This document shows, piece after piece, positions 17,276 to 26,717 of a stretch of DNA of 46,046 bases. The notes below the pieces were generated by a model. It did not search any database. It was not told where the DNA came from and saw nothing but the letters and a program-made list of their open reading frames with translations. A program made the position numbers and the translations under genes. Origin of the DNA: Verrucomicrobiales bacterium. GTDB taxonomy: Bacteria; Verrucomicrobiota; Verrucomicrobiae; Limisphaerales; UBA1100. Where the stretch lies: NCBI GenBank assembly GCA_002721895.1, contig PBLV01000023.1, positions 22,589-68,634 on the forward strand, in the 5' to 3' direction. Numbering within the stretch: position 1 is the stretch's first letter; every line of letters begins with the position of its first letter.

Positions 17276-17775
17276 TGGCCGACACCCTATTCTACATCTT
17301 CAGCGCCCTCACGCTCCTCTGCGGCCTGCTGGTGGTTTTCAACCCCTTCAGCCGCAATCCAGTGACCAGCGCCATGTTCCTGGTCCTCACCATCATCAGC
17401 CTTTCCGGCCTCTTTGTCCTGCTGCAAGCCTACTTCCTTGCCGCTGTCCAGATCCTCGTCTACGCCGGCGCCGTCATCGTCCTCTTTCTCTTCGTCATCA
17501 TGCTGCTGGATTTAAAGGAAGCCGAGCAGCGCCGCTACCGCAAGTTCGCCACGGGTATCGGCGCCTTGGCTGTCCTAGGGCTCGCCTTCGTCATCGCCGG
17601 CACGCTGCGGGGCGCACAGCCATTGGCCAGCGAAACCATCGCCGGCGAAACGGCCGACCTCGGCAAGCTGCTGTTCACCGAGTACCTGCTACCCTTTGAG
17701 ATCGTCTCCGTGCTCCTGCTGGTGGCGATGGTCGGCTGCATTCTTTTAAGCAAACGCGAGGAGGCCCCCGAGTGA
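17275..17775 (+). CDS. nuoJ: NADH-quinone oxidoreductase subunit J
   Basis: A 166-residue membrane subunit with five hydrophobic helices. The conserved helix 3 is visible as AAVQILVYAGAVIVLFLFVI (residues ~58-77), which contains the pi-bulge helix important for coupling. The frame is open upstream inside nuoI, but the ATG at 17275 overlapping the nuoI stop gives the family N-terminus (MADTLFYIFSAL). The last four bases overlap the nuoK start (GTGA). Confidence 0.94.
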   Translation: MADTLFYIFSALTLLCGLLVVFNPFSRNPVTSAMFLVLTIISLSGLFVLLQAYFLAAVQILVYAGAVIVLFLFVIMLLDLKEAEQRRYRKFATGIGALAVLGLAFVIAGTLRGAQPLASETIAGETADLGKLLFTEYLLPFEIVSVLLLVAMVGCILLSKREEAPE

Positions 17776-18077
17776 CCGTCGGCCTCGACCATTACCTCGT
17801 CGTCAGCGGCGTGCTCTTCTGCCTCGGCCTGCTGGGCGTCGTCACCCGCCGCAGCCTCATCGTCATGTACATGGGCCTGGAGCTGATGCTCAACGCCGCC
17901 AACCTCGCCCTCGTCGCGTTCTCCCATTTCAACGCCGACCTGCATGGACAAATCCTCGTCTTTTTCATCATCACCGTCGCCGCGGCCGAGGTCGCCGTAG
18001 GCCTGGCCCTCATCGTCGCCCTCTACCGCAAGCGCCAGACCACTGACGCCACCGACCTCACCGAACTGAAACTGTAA
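17772..18077 (+). CDS. nuoK: NADH-quinone oxidoreductase subunit K
   Basis: A 101-residue, three-helix membrane subunit homologous to MrpC antiporter proteins. The two conserved membrane glutamates are in GLELMLNAANLALVAF and AAAEVAVGLALIVALYR. The start codon is GTG, overlapping the nuoJ stop as GTGA; no ATG in frame gives a sensible N-terminus. The stop is directly followed by the nuoL ATG with no spacer. This is the last gene of the strongly G/C-ending part of the operon. Confidence 0.95.
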   Translation: MTVGLDHYLVVSGVLFCLGLLGVVTRRSLIVMYMGLELMLNAANLALVAFSHFNADLHGQILVFFIITVAAAEVAVGLALIVALYRKRQTTDATDLTELKL

Positions 18078-19910
18078 ATGCCCCTCCTGCTTGCCAGCAC
18101 TGGAAATGCCGACGCGGCCACCGCGCCGTACCTCGTGCTGGGCCTCCCGCTGCTTGCGGCCGTGGCCATATTGCTGTTTACCCGCAACCGCCCGGGCACC
18201 AGTGCCACCCTGTCCATTGGCGCGATCTTGACCAGTTTCATCATCTGTCTAAACCTTTTCAGCGATTATAAGAATGAACCTATCACCGACCATGTAACTT
18301 GGCTTGCCATCGGACAACTGGACCTGACATTAGGTTACACTCTCGACCGGCTTAGCCTGTTGATGCTCCTGATTGTTACGGGCGTTGGCGGTCTCATTCA
18401 CATTTTCTCTTGGGGTTATATGCACGAAGACAAGGCTGTGCCCCGTTATTTTGCCGGCCTCAGCCTATTCACCTTTTCCATGTTGGGAATCGTGTTGGCC
18501 AACAATCTCGTGATGCTGTTCATCTTCTGGGAGCTTGTTGGTGTCTCCAGCTATCTCTTGATCGGCCACTGGTTCCAGCGCCCGGCCGCCGGTGATGCCG
18601 CCAAGAAAGCCTTTATCACTAATCGCATCGGCGATTTCGGTTTTCTTTTGGGCATCCTCGTAGTCTGGGATCAGACTGGCAGTTTGGATTTCGAGTCACT
18701 CAAGGCCAGCGGCACCGTCACCACCTTGGGCGGCCTCTTGATCTTCTGTGGGGCAGTGGGCAAAAGTGCTCAGTTTCCGCTGCATGTTTGGCTGCCTGAC
18801 GCCATGGAAGGCCCTACGCCCGTCAGCGCGCTGATCCACGCCGCCACCATGGTTGCGGCCGGCGTCTATATGCTGTGCCGGCTTTATTTCATTTTTACAC
18901 CCGAAGCCCTCGTCGTCATCAGTTGGATTGGCGGCTTTACCGCCCTTATGGCTGCGCTAATGGCCGTCCAGCAGGATGACATCAAGCGCATCCTCGCCTA
19001 CTCCACCCTCTCACAACTTGGCTACATGGTCATGGCTGTTGGTTTGGGCGGCCCCACCACAGCCATGTATCACCTCACCACCCACGCCTTCTTCAAGGCC
19101 CTGCTTTTCCTTGGGGCCGGCTCCGTCATCCTCGCTGCCCATCACGAGCAAAACATCTGGAAAATGGGCGGGCTACGCCACCGGATGCATACCACTTTCT
19201 GGACCTTCCTTGTCGGCACCCTAGCCCTGTGCGGCATCCCACCCCTTAGCGGTTTCTTCAGCAAGGACGCCGTTCTTGCACAGGCATTTGTGGGCAACAA
19301 GATTCTTTTTGCCATCGCCGTCTTTGTTGCCGTGCTGACCGCATTTTACATGTTCCGTCTACTCATCGTTACCTTCTTGGGCATGGCTCGCACTAATAAC
19401 GTGCGCCATGCTGAAGAATCTCCCGAGGTAATGACTTTCCCTCTGGTCGTGCTCACCCTTCTCAGCGTTGGCGCCGGTTTTCTCGGAATTGACACCTTTA
19501 TCGGCAGTCAGTTTGCAACCGCCCCCATCGGTGAAGATGCTCAAACCAATGGCATGATTGCCGGGCTCTTGGCCGCTGCCATTGGCATTGGCTTGGCTTG
19601 GCGATTGTATCGCGGTGTCGATAGTGATCCTCTACCCGAAATTCTTGGCAGCCCATCCCGCTGGATGCGCCAACGGTTTTACATCGACGGCCTGTACGCT
19701 GCACTCAATCGCCACACACAGGAAGCCATGGCCACCGTCACCGATTGTCTCGACCGCTGGGTCATTGCTGGCTTGGGCGTCAAAGGCAGTGCGGGCATCA
19801 CGTTCGTGACCGGCAGTCTCCTGCGCCTTCTGCAAACCGGTAACTTGCAAACCTATGCCCTGCTTCTGCTGCTGGGCGTGCTTACCCTGCTTTACTTCGT
19901 GCTGACCTGA
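18078..19910 (+). CDS. nuoL: NADH-quinone oxidoreductase subunit L
   Basis: A 610-residue proton-pumping antiporter-like subunit at the distal end of the membrane arm. Conserved parts include FIFWELVGVSSYLLIGHWF near residue 150 (key glutamate), KSAQFPLHVWLPDAMEGPTP near residue 230 and ALIHAATMVAAGVYM. The segment DIKRILAYSTLSQLGYMV follows near residue 300. The C-terminal part (RFYIDGLYAALNRHTQE and a final helix) corresponds to the long lateral helix and last transmembrane helix. From this gene onward codon choice shifts toward more T-ending codons than in nuoB-K. The stop overlaps the nuoM start (TGATG). Confidence 0.96.
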   Translation: MPLLLASTGNADAATAPYLVLGLPLLAAVAILLFTRNRPGTSATLSIGAILTSFIICLNLFSDYKNEPITDHVTWLAIGQLDLTLGYTLDRLSLLMLLIVTGVGGLIHIFSWGYMHEDKAVPRYFAGLSLFTFSMLGIVLANNLVMLFIFWELVGVSSYLLIGHWFQRPAAGDAAKKAFITNRIGDFGFLLGILVVWDQTGSLDFESLKASGTVTTLGGLLIFCGAVGKSAQFPLHVWLPDAMEGPTPVSALIHAATMVAAGVYMLCRLYFIFTPEALVVISWIGGFTALMAALMAVQQDDIKRILAYSTLSQLGYMVMAVGLGGPTTAMYHLTTHAFFKALLFLGAGSVILAAHHEQNIWKMGGLRHRMHTTFWTFLVGTLALCGIPPLSGFFSKDAVLAQAFVGNKILFAIAVFVAVLTAFYMFRLLIVTFLGMARTNNVRHAEESPEVMTFPLVVLTLLSVGAGFLGIDTFIGSQFATAPIGEDAQTNGMIAGLLAAAIGIGLAWRLYRGVDSDPLPEILGSPSRWMRQRFYIDGLYAALNRHTQEAMATVTDCLDRWVIAGLGVKGSAGITFVTGSLLRLLQTGNLQTYALLLLLGVLTLLYFVLT

Positions 19911-21415
19911 TGTCTCCCCTCACGCTCATTTTTTTAATCCCGCTGCTCACAGCCGTCGCGCTGTTGTTTGTGCCTACGCGGATGGAGCGCGCCGTGCGAG
20001 GCCTGACTCAGGCAGCCACCGGAATATCTTTACTGCTTGCCTTGGGAGTATTCGCCCAATTTCAGCCCGGCCTAGGTTACCAGTTTGTTGAGCAACATGA
20101 CTGGATGCCTTCTCTCGGCATCGGCTATCACGTTGGCGTCAACGGCATCAATATCGGGTTGATTCTCATGGGTACACTCGTCGCCTTTGCCGCCGCCTGC
20201 TCCACAAGTGAAATTACCCAGCGCGTCAAGGAATACCACATCCTGCTGCTCTTCATGACCGGGGGCATCCTGGGCGCATTTGTTTCTCTGGATATCTTCA
20301 TGATGTATTTCCTGCACGAACTTGCCCTCGTGCCCACCTTCATCATGATTGGCGTGTGGGGCCATGGCGAAGACAAGAATTTCGCCGCGTTCAAGATTAC
20401 CCTGTACCTCAGCTTGGGTGCACTCTTGGCCTTGGCTGGCCTCATTCTGCTTTACACTCAAATCGGTGCCAACAGCTTTGACCTCCTCGTGCTTCTGGAC
20501 CACGCCTCCGAGCATAATCCCGGCCTCAACATCCCGATGCAGAACACCATTTTTGGCCTGCTCCTTTTCGGCCTCGGCATCCTGGTCAGCCTTTGGCCCT
20601 TCCACACATGGGCACCCCTCGGCTACAGCGCTGCCCCCACTGCCGCCGCCATGATGCACGCGGGTGTCATCAAGAAGTTCGGCCTCTACATGCTCCTCAC
20701 CGTTGCCTTGCCGCTCCTGCCCGATGGTGCAACGGGGTGGGCTTGGGTGCTTGCCTTGCTCGCCTTGGGCAACCTCCTCTGGTGCGGCCTAGTTGCCCTC
20801 AAGCAGAAGGATTTCACCCTCCTGCTGGGCAACTCAAGCGTCGCCCACATGGGCTTTGTGTTCCTCGGCATTGCCAGCCTGAACCTAATCGGCATCACTG
20901 GAGCTGTCCTAGTCATGATTGCCCACGGACTCTTGGCCGGGCTTGCCTTTGGCCTCGCCGGCTGGATTCGCCAGCACACCGGCTCCACCGACATGGAGAA
21001 ACTCGGCGGCCTCCTGCAAACCATGCCCTTCGTCGGTGGCGCCCTCCTGATGGCCCTCATGGCCGGCTGTGGTCTGCCCGGCTTCGCCAACTTTGCCGGT
21101 GAGATCGCTGTGTTCTTCGGCGTCTGGCAATCCGACTTTAAGATCATCGCCGTCGTGGCCGCGTGGGCCGCACTCGTTATTGGCGCCGTCTATATGCTGC
21201 GCGCCGCGCGCAATCTCCTCCACGGTCCTCTACCCGCCATTGAACTGGGCGGCGAGGATGCCCACTGCTGCGCCCGGCTGCCCTTTGTCCTCCTGCTTGT
21301 CGCCCTGCTGCTCTTTGGCCTCTGCCCCCATCTACTTACCAACAAGATCACTCCGGCCGCCAAGACACTCCTGCCACCAGCCAACCGCGCCGTGCAGTCC
21401 GCCCATAACCAATGA
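19910..21415 (+). CDS. nuoM: NADH-quinone oxidoreductase subunit M
   Basis: A 501-residue antiporter-like proton-pumping subunit. Visible landmarks are FMMYFLHELALVPTFIMIGV (helix with the conserved glutamate), SLWPFHTWAPLGYSAAPTAA (TM7-8 lysine/His region as seen in NuoM) and AAMMHAGVIKKFGLYML. KDFTLLLGNSSVAHMGFVFL follows. Length and topology (about 14 helices) are normal. It overlaps nuoL by one base and nuoN by four. Confidence 0.96.
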   Translation: MSPLTLIFLIPLLTAVALLFVPTRMERAVRGLTQAATGISLLLALGVFAQFQPGLGYQFVEQHDWMPSLGIGYHVGVNGINIGLILMGTLVAFAAACSTSEITQRVKEYHILLLFMTGGILGAFVSLDIFMMYFLHELALVPTFIMIGVWGHGEDKNFAAFKITLYLSLGALLALAGLILLYTQIGANSFDLLVLLDHASEHNPGLNIPMQNTIFGLLLFGLGILVSLWPFHTWAPLGYSAAPTAAAMMHAGVIKKFGLYMLLTVALPLLPDGATGWAWVLALLALGNLLWCGLVALKQKDFTLLLGNSSVAHMGFVFLGIASLNLIGITGAVLVMIAHGLLAGLAFGLAGWIRQHTGSTDMEKLGGLLQTMPFVGGALLMALMAGCGLPGFANFAGEIAVFFGVWQSDFKIIAVVAAWAALVIGAVYMLRAARNLLHGPLPAIELGGEDAHCCARLPFVLLLVALLLFGLCPHLLTNKITPAAKTLLPPANRAVQSAHNQ

Positions 21416-23028
21416 ACCTTACCCTCGTCCATCAGGAAATCTGCATCACGCTTACCGGCGTGCTGATCCTGTTGCTCGACCTCTGCACTCCGCCCGCTCA
21501 TAAGACCAAGCTCGGCTGGCTGGGCATCGCTGCCCTCGCCCTCGTTCTCCTCAGCGGTCTGGGCCCGTTACCCGCCATTGAACCCGGCGATCAGGTTTTC
21601 CACCGTGGTGATGCCGAGGTGCTAACCGTCACCCATACCCAAGTCATCAACGGCCACGACCACCTCCACTGCACCCGTCCCGGTGGCCAACCACTCGACC
21701 GCACCATCCCCGCCCACGAGACGCTCCGTTCCGGATTCCACGGCGGCATCACCCAGGATGCCCTGGCCCAATATTTTAAAACCCTCTCCCTCACCGCCGC
21801 CATTCTGGTCCTTCTCCTGGGGATAGGCTTCGCCTCACGGCTTCGTGACGGCGTGGGTGAGTTTTTTGCGCTCACCTGCTTTGCCTTGGTGGGCATGATG
21901 TTCGCCGCCGGCGCGGCAAACTTTGTTGTTCTCTTTGCCGCCATCGAGCTCATCACCATCACCTTTTATGTCCTCACCAGTTTCCAGCGCCACCGCCTCC
22001 GTTCACTGGAGGCCGGCGTGAAGTACCTGATCCTCGGCGCTGCGGCTTCCGCCCTCATGGTTTACGGCATTGCCCTCATCTACGGTGCCACCGGCACCAT
22101 GAGCTTTTACGCGCTCCAGACCCCCGCTGGTGGCAATGCACAAATCTTCAACCTCGGCCTGCTCCTGCTCCTGGCCGGGCTGGGCTTCAAGATCGCCGCC
22201 GTCCCGTTCCAAGTCTGGGCACCTGACGTCTATCAGGGTGCCCCTGCGCCGGTCACCGCCTTTCTGGCCATTGGCTCCAAGGCCGCGGGCGTCGTGCTCC
22301 TGCTCCGGCTGGCTGCCACTGGATTGCAAATCCATACCAGCCTCCTGTGGCCCCTGTTCAACTGGATTGCCGCCGCCACCATTGCCTACGGCAGCCTCTG
22401 CGCCTTACGCCAACGCAACCTAAAGCGTCTCATCGGCTACGCCGGCATCGCCAGCGCCGGATATCTGCTGCTCGGCATCGTTGCCCTTCGTACCGGTCAT
22501 GGCCATGAAGGCTCCCAAGCGATCCTTTACTATTTGGCTGGCTATCTCTTCGCCATCATCGCCGCTTTCATGGTCATTAGTCGCGTCACCCGCGAAGCCG
22601 ATGATGAAGACCTCTCCGTCCTCGCCGGCCTGCACCAACGCTCACCCCTCATGGCTACCGTCCTGACTCTGGCCATTGTCTCTCTGGCCGGCATTCCTCC
22701 CCTCGCCGGATTTCTGGGCAAATTCCTGCTTATCAAGCCAATCCTCGCCGGGACAGCACAGGGAGCCGAGCACACCGCTCTCATCATCGTTGCCCTCGCG
22801 GGCGTAGTCGTCTCGCTCTACTACTATTTCGCCGTGATTCGAGAAATCTACTGGTCCGCCGGGATCAATCCCCACGATCGCCCTCAAAAACTTCCGGTCT
22901 TCGAAATTGACTGGGCCACCCGGCTGGCCCTGATCATCTGCGCCATCATGCTCGTTGCCCTCGGCCTCTTCCCAGAACCCCTCCTTGCTTGGGCTCGCGA
23001 AGCTGTCACCGTCCTCGCCCTCCACTAA
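21412..23028 (+). CDS. nuoN: NADH-quinone oxidoreductase subunit N with a His-rich loop insertion
   Basis: A 538-residue antiporter-like proton-pumping subunit closing the operon. Core motifs are intact: FVVLFAAIELITITFYVLTS (glutamate helix), FKIAAVPFQVWAPDVYQGAP, and NLKRLIGYAGIASAGYLLLG. Between the second and third helices (about residues 52-115) it carries an extended polar loop with seven histidines and a cysteine, including NGHDHLHCTRPGG. Typical NuoN proteins have a short link here before the conserved G..xDxxAxxFK segment, seen as HGGITQDALAQYFK. The insertion of roughly 40 residues would face the periplasm. It overlaps nuoM by ATGA. Confidence 0.95.
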   Translation: MNLTLVHQEICITLTGVLILLLDLCTPPAHKTKLGWLGIAALALVLLSGLGPLPAIEPGDQVFHRGDAEVLTVTHTQVINGHDHLHCTRPGGQPLDRTIPAHETLRSGFHGGITQDALAQYFKTLSLTAAILVLLLGIGFASRLRDGVGEFFALTCFALVGMMFAAGAANFVVLFAAIELITITFYVLTSFQRHRLRSLEAGVKYLILGAAASALMVYGIALIYGATGTMSFYALQTPAGGNAQIFNLGLLLLLAGLGFKIAAVPFQVWAPDVYQGAPAPVTAFLAIGSKAAGVVLLLRLAATGLQIHTSLLWPLFNWIAAATIAYGSLCALRQRNLKRLIGYAGIASAGYLLLGIVALRTGHGHEGSQAILYYLAGYLFAIIAAFMVISRVTREADDEDLSVLAGLHQRSPLMATVLTLAIVSLAGIPPLAGFLGKFLLIKPILAGTAQGAEHTALIIVALAGVVVSLYYYFAVIREIYWSAGINPHDRPQKLPVFEIDWATRLALIICAIMLVALGLFPEPLLAWAREAVTVLALH

Positions 23029-23065
23029 TCACCATGAGGCAGGCTCGAAAACCTGCGCTACTTCG

Positions 23066-23110
23066 CCGAGGCTCGCCTTTGACAATTTGCGGGATTCATT
23101 GGAGCCTCGG
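23066..23110. repeat. Perfect 9-bp inverted repeat just before the cupin start codon
   Basis: CCGAGGCTC (23066-23074) and GAGCCTCGG (23102-23110) are exact reverse complements separated by 27 bases and end three bases before the cupin ATG. The loop contains a consensus-like TTGACA (23079-23084) without a convincing -10. The stem could end the nuo transcript or mask the cupin ribosome site. Its role is unclear. Confidence 0.45.
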
Positions 23111-23113
23111 AGC

Positions 23114-23455
23114 ATGTTTCCCTACACGACATCGGCCAAGGAGAAGAATTGGCAGGCTGGCCCTTACGAAGGCGTGGAGTTGAAGATTTTGCATCGGGAT
23201 GAGGCCACGGGAGGGGTCACGGTGTTGCGGAAGTTTCATGCCGGCACGATGGTGCCCGCCCACATCCATCCCGAGGCCAATGAAACTGCCTATATCCTCA
23301 GTGGCGAATGGGAGGAAAGCGGCGCCGTGCATCCCCCCGGCACGCTGTTCCACGCCGCCAAGGGAGAGCCCCACGGCCCTCACAAAGCCCGCACGGAGGT
23401 CGTCAGCCTGACTGTTTTTGATGGCCCCCTGACGGTGAAGGGTGTTGAGGATTGA
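23114..23455 (+). CDS. Small cupin-domain protein
   Basis: A 113-residue single-domain cupin (beta-barrel). The first cupin motif is clear: VPAHIHPEANETAYILSGEW, with two histidines and a glutamate as likely metal ligands, followed by the second motif around GTLFHAAKGEPHGPH. Proteins of this size include ChrR-like metal-binding cupins and small dioxygenase- or isomerase-like proteins; the reaction cannot be deduced. The chosen ATG gives MFPYTTSAKEKNW. Upstream in-frame codons reach into nuoN and are rejected. It is convergent with pyruvate kinase, 26 bases away. Confidence 0.8.
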   Translation: MFPYTTSAKEKNWQAGPYEGVELKILHRDEATGGVTVLRKFHAGTMVPAHIHPEANETAYILSGEWEESGAVHPPGTLFHAAKGEPHGPHKARTEVVSLTVFDGPLTVKGVED

Positions 23456-23481
23456 TTCAGGCTCGCGCGGAAACCCGAGTT

Positions 23482-24885
23482 TCAAACCACCTTCATCTGG
23501 ATTGAGTCGGCGATGGACTCGACGGCCAATTCGGAGCTGATGACGACAGTAGTGTCGCCTTTGTTCAGGATTCTCCTGTTCGCCAGTTCTTTCAGGGCGC
23601 GTTCAGTGGTTTCGTCGGGGTCGCCTTGATCCCAGGGCAGGACGATCGGACGAACGGCACGGTGCAGGGCCAGGGCGCGGGCGATTTGATCGTTCAGGCA
23701 CAGGGCCAAGATGGGGGCGTGGCGAGGGCGCATGCGAGCGGCCTCGGGAACCATGCCGCCCACGCGAGTAAAGACGACGAGCGCGGCGGCATCCAAGTCG
23801 TTGGCCATGCGGACGGCGGAGTGGGCGAGCTTTTCGCGGGGGTCGTCCAATTGGGCGGTCTTGTGGTAGTTGGCACCACCACTACGCTCGATGCGGCGGG
23901 CAATGCGGTCGGCCACCTCAACGCAGGTTTGTGGGAATTTGCCGACGGAGGTCTCGCCGCTGAGCATGATGGCATCGGCTTGCTCAAAGACAGCGTTGGC
24001 AACATCGGTAACCTCGGCGCGGGTGGGGTGCGGATTTTCAATCATGCTTTCAAGCATGTGGGTGGCCACGATGACGGGGCAGCCGCGCTGCTGGCAAAGC
24101 TTGGAGATGCGGCGCTGGATGATGGGGAGTTCCTCGTAGGGGCACTCGACGCCGAGGTCGCCGCGGGCGATCATGATGGCGTCGGTGGCCTCGAGGATGG
24201 GGTCAAGGTGCTTGACGGCATGTTGGTCCTCAATCTTGGCGACAAGGCGCGGGGGCCGGGGAGCATCAGCGACGGCGGCGCGCAGCTCGGCGATGTCCTT
24301 GGCCTCGCGGACGAAGGAGAGGGCAATAAAGTCCACCTCCAGCGCCAGCACGCACTCGATGTCGGCGCGGTCCTTTTCGGTGAGGGCGGGGAGATTCACC
24401 TTCACTCCGGGGAGATTGATGTGGCGACGGCTGCCCATTTCGCCCCCCACCAAGACTTCGCACTCGATGGTGCCGTCTGTCTCAGCGAGGACTTTCATGC
24501 GAATCAGACCGTTGTCAATGAGAATGGAGTCTCCGGGGTTAAGGTCGTTTGCCAAGCCGGGATAATTTACGCTGACGGACTGGGGGCCGGGAGGACGTTG
24601 ATCGGTGTAAAATATGAAAGGCTGCCCGGCTTCGAGCTGAAAGGGGGTTTCCACCGTGCCGGTACGGATGGCGGGGCCTTGCAGGTCAGCCAGAATGGCA
24701 ATGGGGCGGCCGGCGGCGGATTGGCGAATGTGACCGACCACTGTGGCGGCCCAGTCGTGCCGGGCGTGGGACATATTGAGGCGGAAGATATTCGCGCCGG
24801 CCTCGATGAGGCTGGAGATGGCCTCGGGGGTAGCGGTGGCGGGACCGAGGGTGGCAATGATCTTCGTCTGGCGCGGCCATTCCAT
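23482..24885 (-). CDS. pyk: Pyruvate kinase
   Basis: A 467-residue glycolytic enzyme converting phosphoenolpyruvate and ADP to pyruvate and ATP. The N-terminus (TKIIATLGPATATPEAISSL, then AGANIFRLNMSHARHDW) is canonical. Further landmarks are ILADLQGPAIRTG, the active-site lysine segment LVAKIEDQHAVKHLDPIL, and IMIARGDLGVE for metal and phosphate binding. The C-terminal domain ends ELAVESIADSIQMKVV. The frame is open a further 57 codons upstream, but that stretch overlaps the divergent ferredoxin gene and is unlike the family, so MEWPRQTK at 24885 is taken as the start. No Shine-Dalgarno is visible there. Confidence 0.95.
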   Translation of the reverse strand: MEWPRQTKIIATLGPATATPEAISSLIEAGANIFRLNMSHARHDWAATVVGHIRQSAAGRPIAILADLQGPAIRTGTVETPFQLEAGQPFIFYTDQRPPGPQSVSVNYPGLANDLNPGDSILIDNGLIRMKVLAETDGTIECEVLVGGEMGSRRHINLPGVKVNLPALTEKDRADIECVLALEVDFIALSFVREAKDIAELRAAVADAPRPPRLVAKIEDQHAVKHLDPILEATDAIMIARGDLGVECPYEELPIIQRRISKLCQQRGCPVIVATHMLESMIENPHPTRAEVTDVANAVFEQADAIMLSGETSVGKFPQTCVEVADRIARRIERSGGANYHKTAQLDDPREKLAHSAVRMANDLDAAALVVFTRVGGMVPEAARMRPRHAPILALCLNDQIARALALHRAVRPIVLPWDQGDPDETTERALKELANRRILNKGDTTVVISSELAVESIADSIQMKVV

Positions 24886-24959
24886 GGGCGGGAAGGTAGC
24901 GGAATCGGCTTGCTTTTCATACGGAAAACCGGCACTTTCCCGCCCGAGAATTAAATAAC

Positions 24960-25199
24960 ATGGCGGAAAAAGAAGACAGATACGAGGATAACGCGCAGGG
25001 CAAATACTACTGCGACAGCCAGTGCATTGACTGCGACCTGTGCCGCGAGACGGCACCGGATAACTTTACGCGCAATGAGGATGGCGGCTATTCCTTCGTG
25101 TTCAAGCAGCCGGAGAACGAGGAAGAAGAGGCGCTTTGCGTGGAGGCCATGGAGGGCTGCCCGGTGGAAGCCATTGGCTCTGACGGAGCGGACGACTAG
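24960..25199 (+). CDS. Small [4Fe-4S] ferredoxin
   Basis: A 79-residue acidic ferredoxin with one cluster. The ligand pattern is CIDCDLCRETAP (CxxCxxC) and a final cysteine in EGCPVEAIG. Two further cysteines (YYCDSQC, EALCVEAM) could allow a second or 3Fe cluster, but the second motif is incomplete. It lies divergently from pyruvate kinase with a 74-base shared upstream region, and is followed by a rho-independent terminator. Likely a soluble cytoplasmic electron carrier; its partner is unknown. Confidence 0.88.
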   Translation: MAEKEDRYEDNAQGKYYCDSQCIDCDLCRETAPDNFTRNEDGGYSFVFKQPENEEEEALCVEAMEGCPVEAIGSDGADD

Positions 25200-25224
25200 A
25201 CGCAATTTTCCACGAAAATTCGAG

Positions 25225-25250
25225 GCCCGTCGGGATGGCGGGCTTTTTTT
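25225..25250 (+). terminator. Rho-independent terminator after the ferredoxin gene
   Basis: GCCCGTC (25225-25231) pairs with GGCGGGC (25237-25243) with one G-U pair around a 5-base loop, followed by seven T residues (25244-25250). It lies 25 bases after the ferredoxin stop. This is the clearest intrinsic terminator in the window. Confidence 0.9.
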
Positions 25251-25315
25251 GTCCACCGCAAGTCAAAGGGCGACCGGCGGCGGATTCCCTACATCCGCCC
25301 AAGCAATTCGCTGGC

Positions 25316-26633
<1,318 letters not shown>

Positions 26634-26638
26634 GACAC

Positions 26639-26683
26639 GCGGCAGCCGTAATTTAATCGTGCGCAAAGATTTGCTGCTGCCGC
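26639..26683 (+). terminator. Stem-loop downstream of enolase
   Basis: GCGGCAGC (26639-26646) and GCTGCCGC (26676-26683) are exact complements separated by 29 bases, starting six bases after the eno stop. There is no T-run, so it is at best a weak terminator or mRNA 3' stabilising structure. Confidence 0.35.
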
Positions 26684-26717
26684 ACGACGTGGTTTCGGGT
26701 TTGCCCGTGCGGCCCGG

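Noticed and set aside
23626..24954. Long 442-residue plus-strand frame over pyruvate kinase
   Set aside because: It is the antisense of a clear pyruvate kinase; the Gly/Val/Asp-rich translation is a typical GC-rich shadow.
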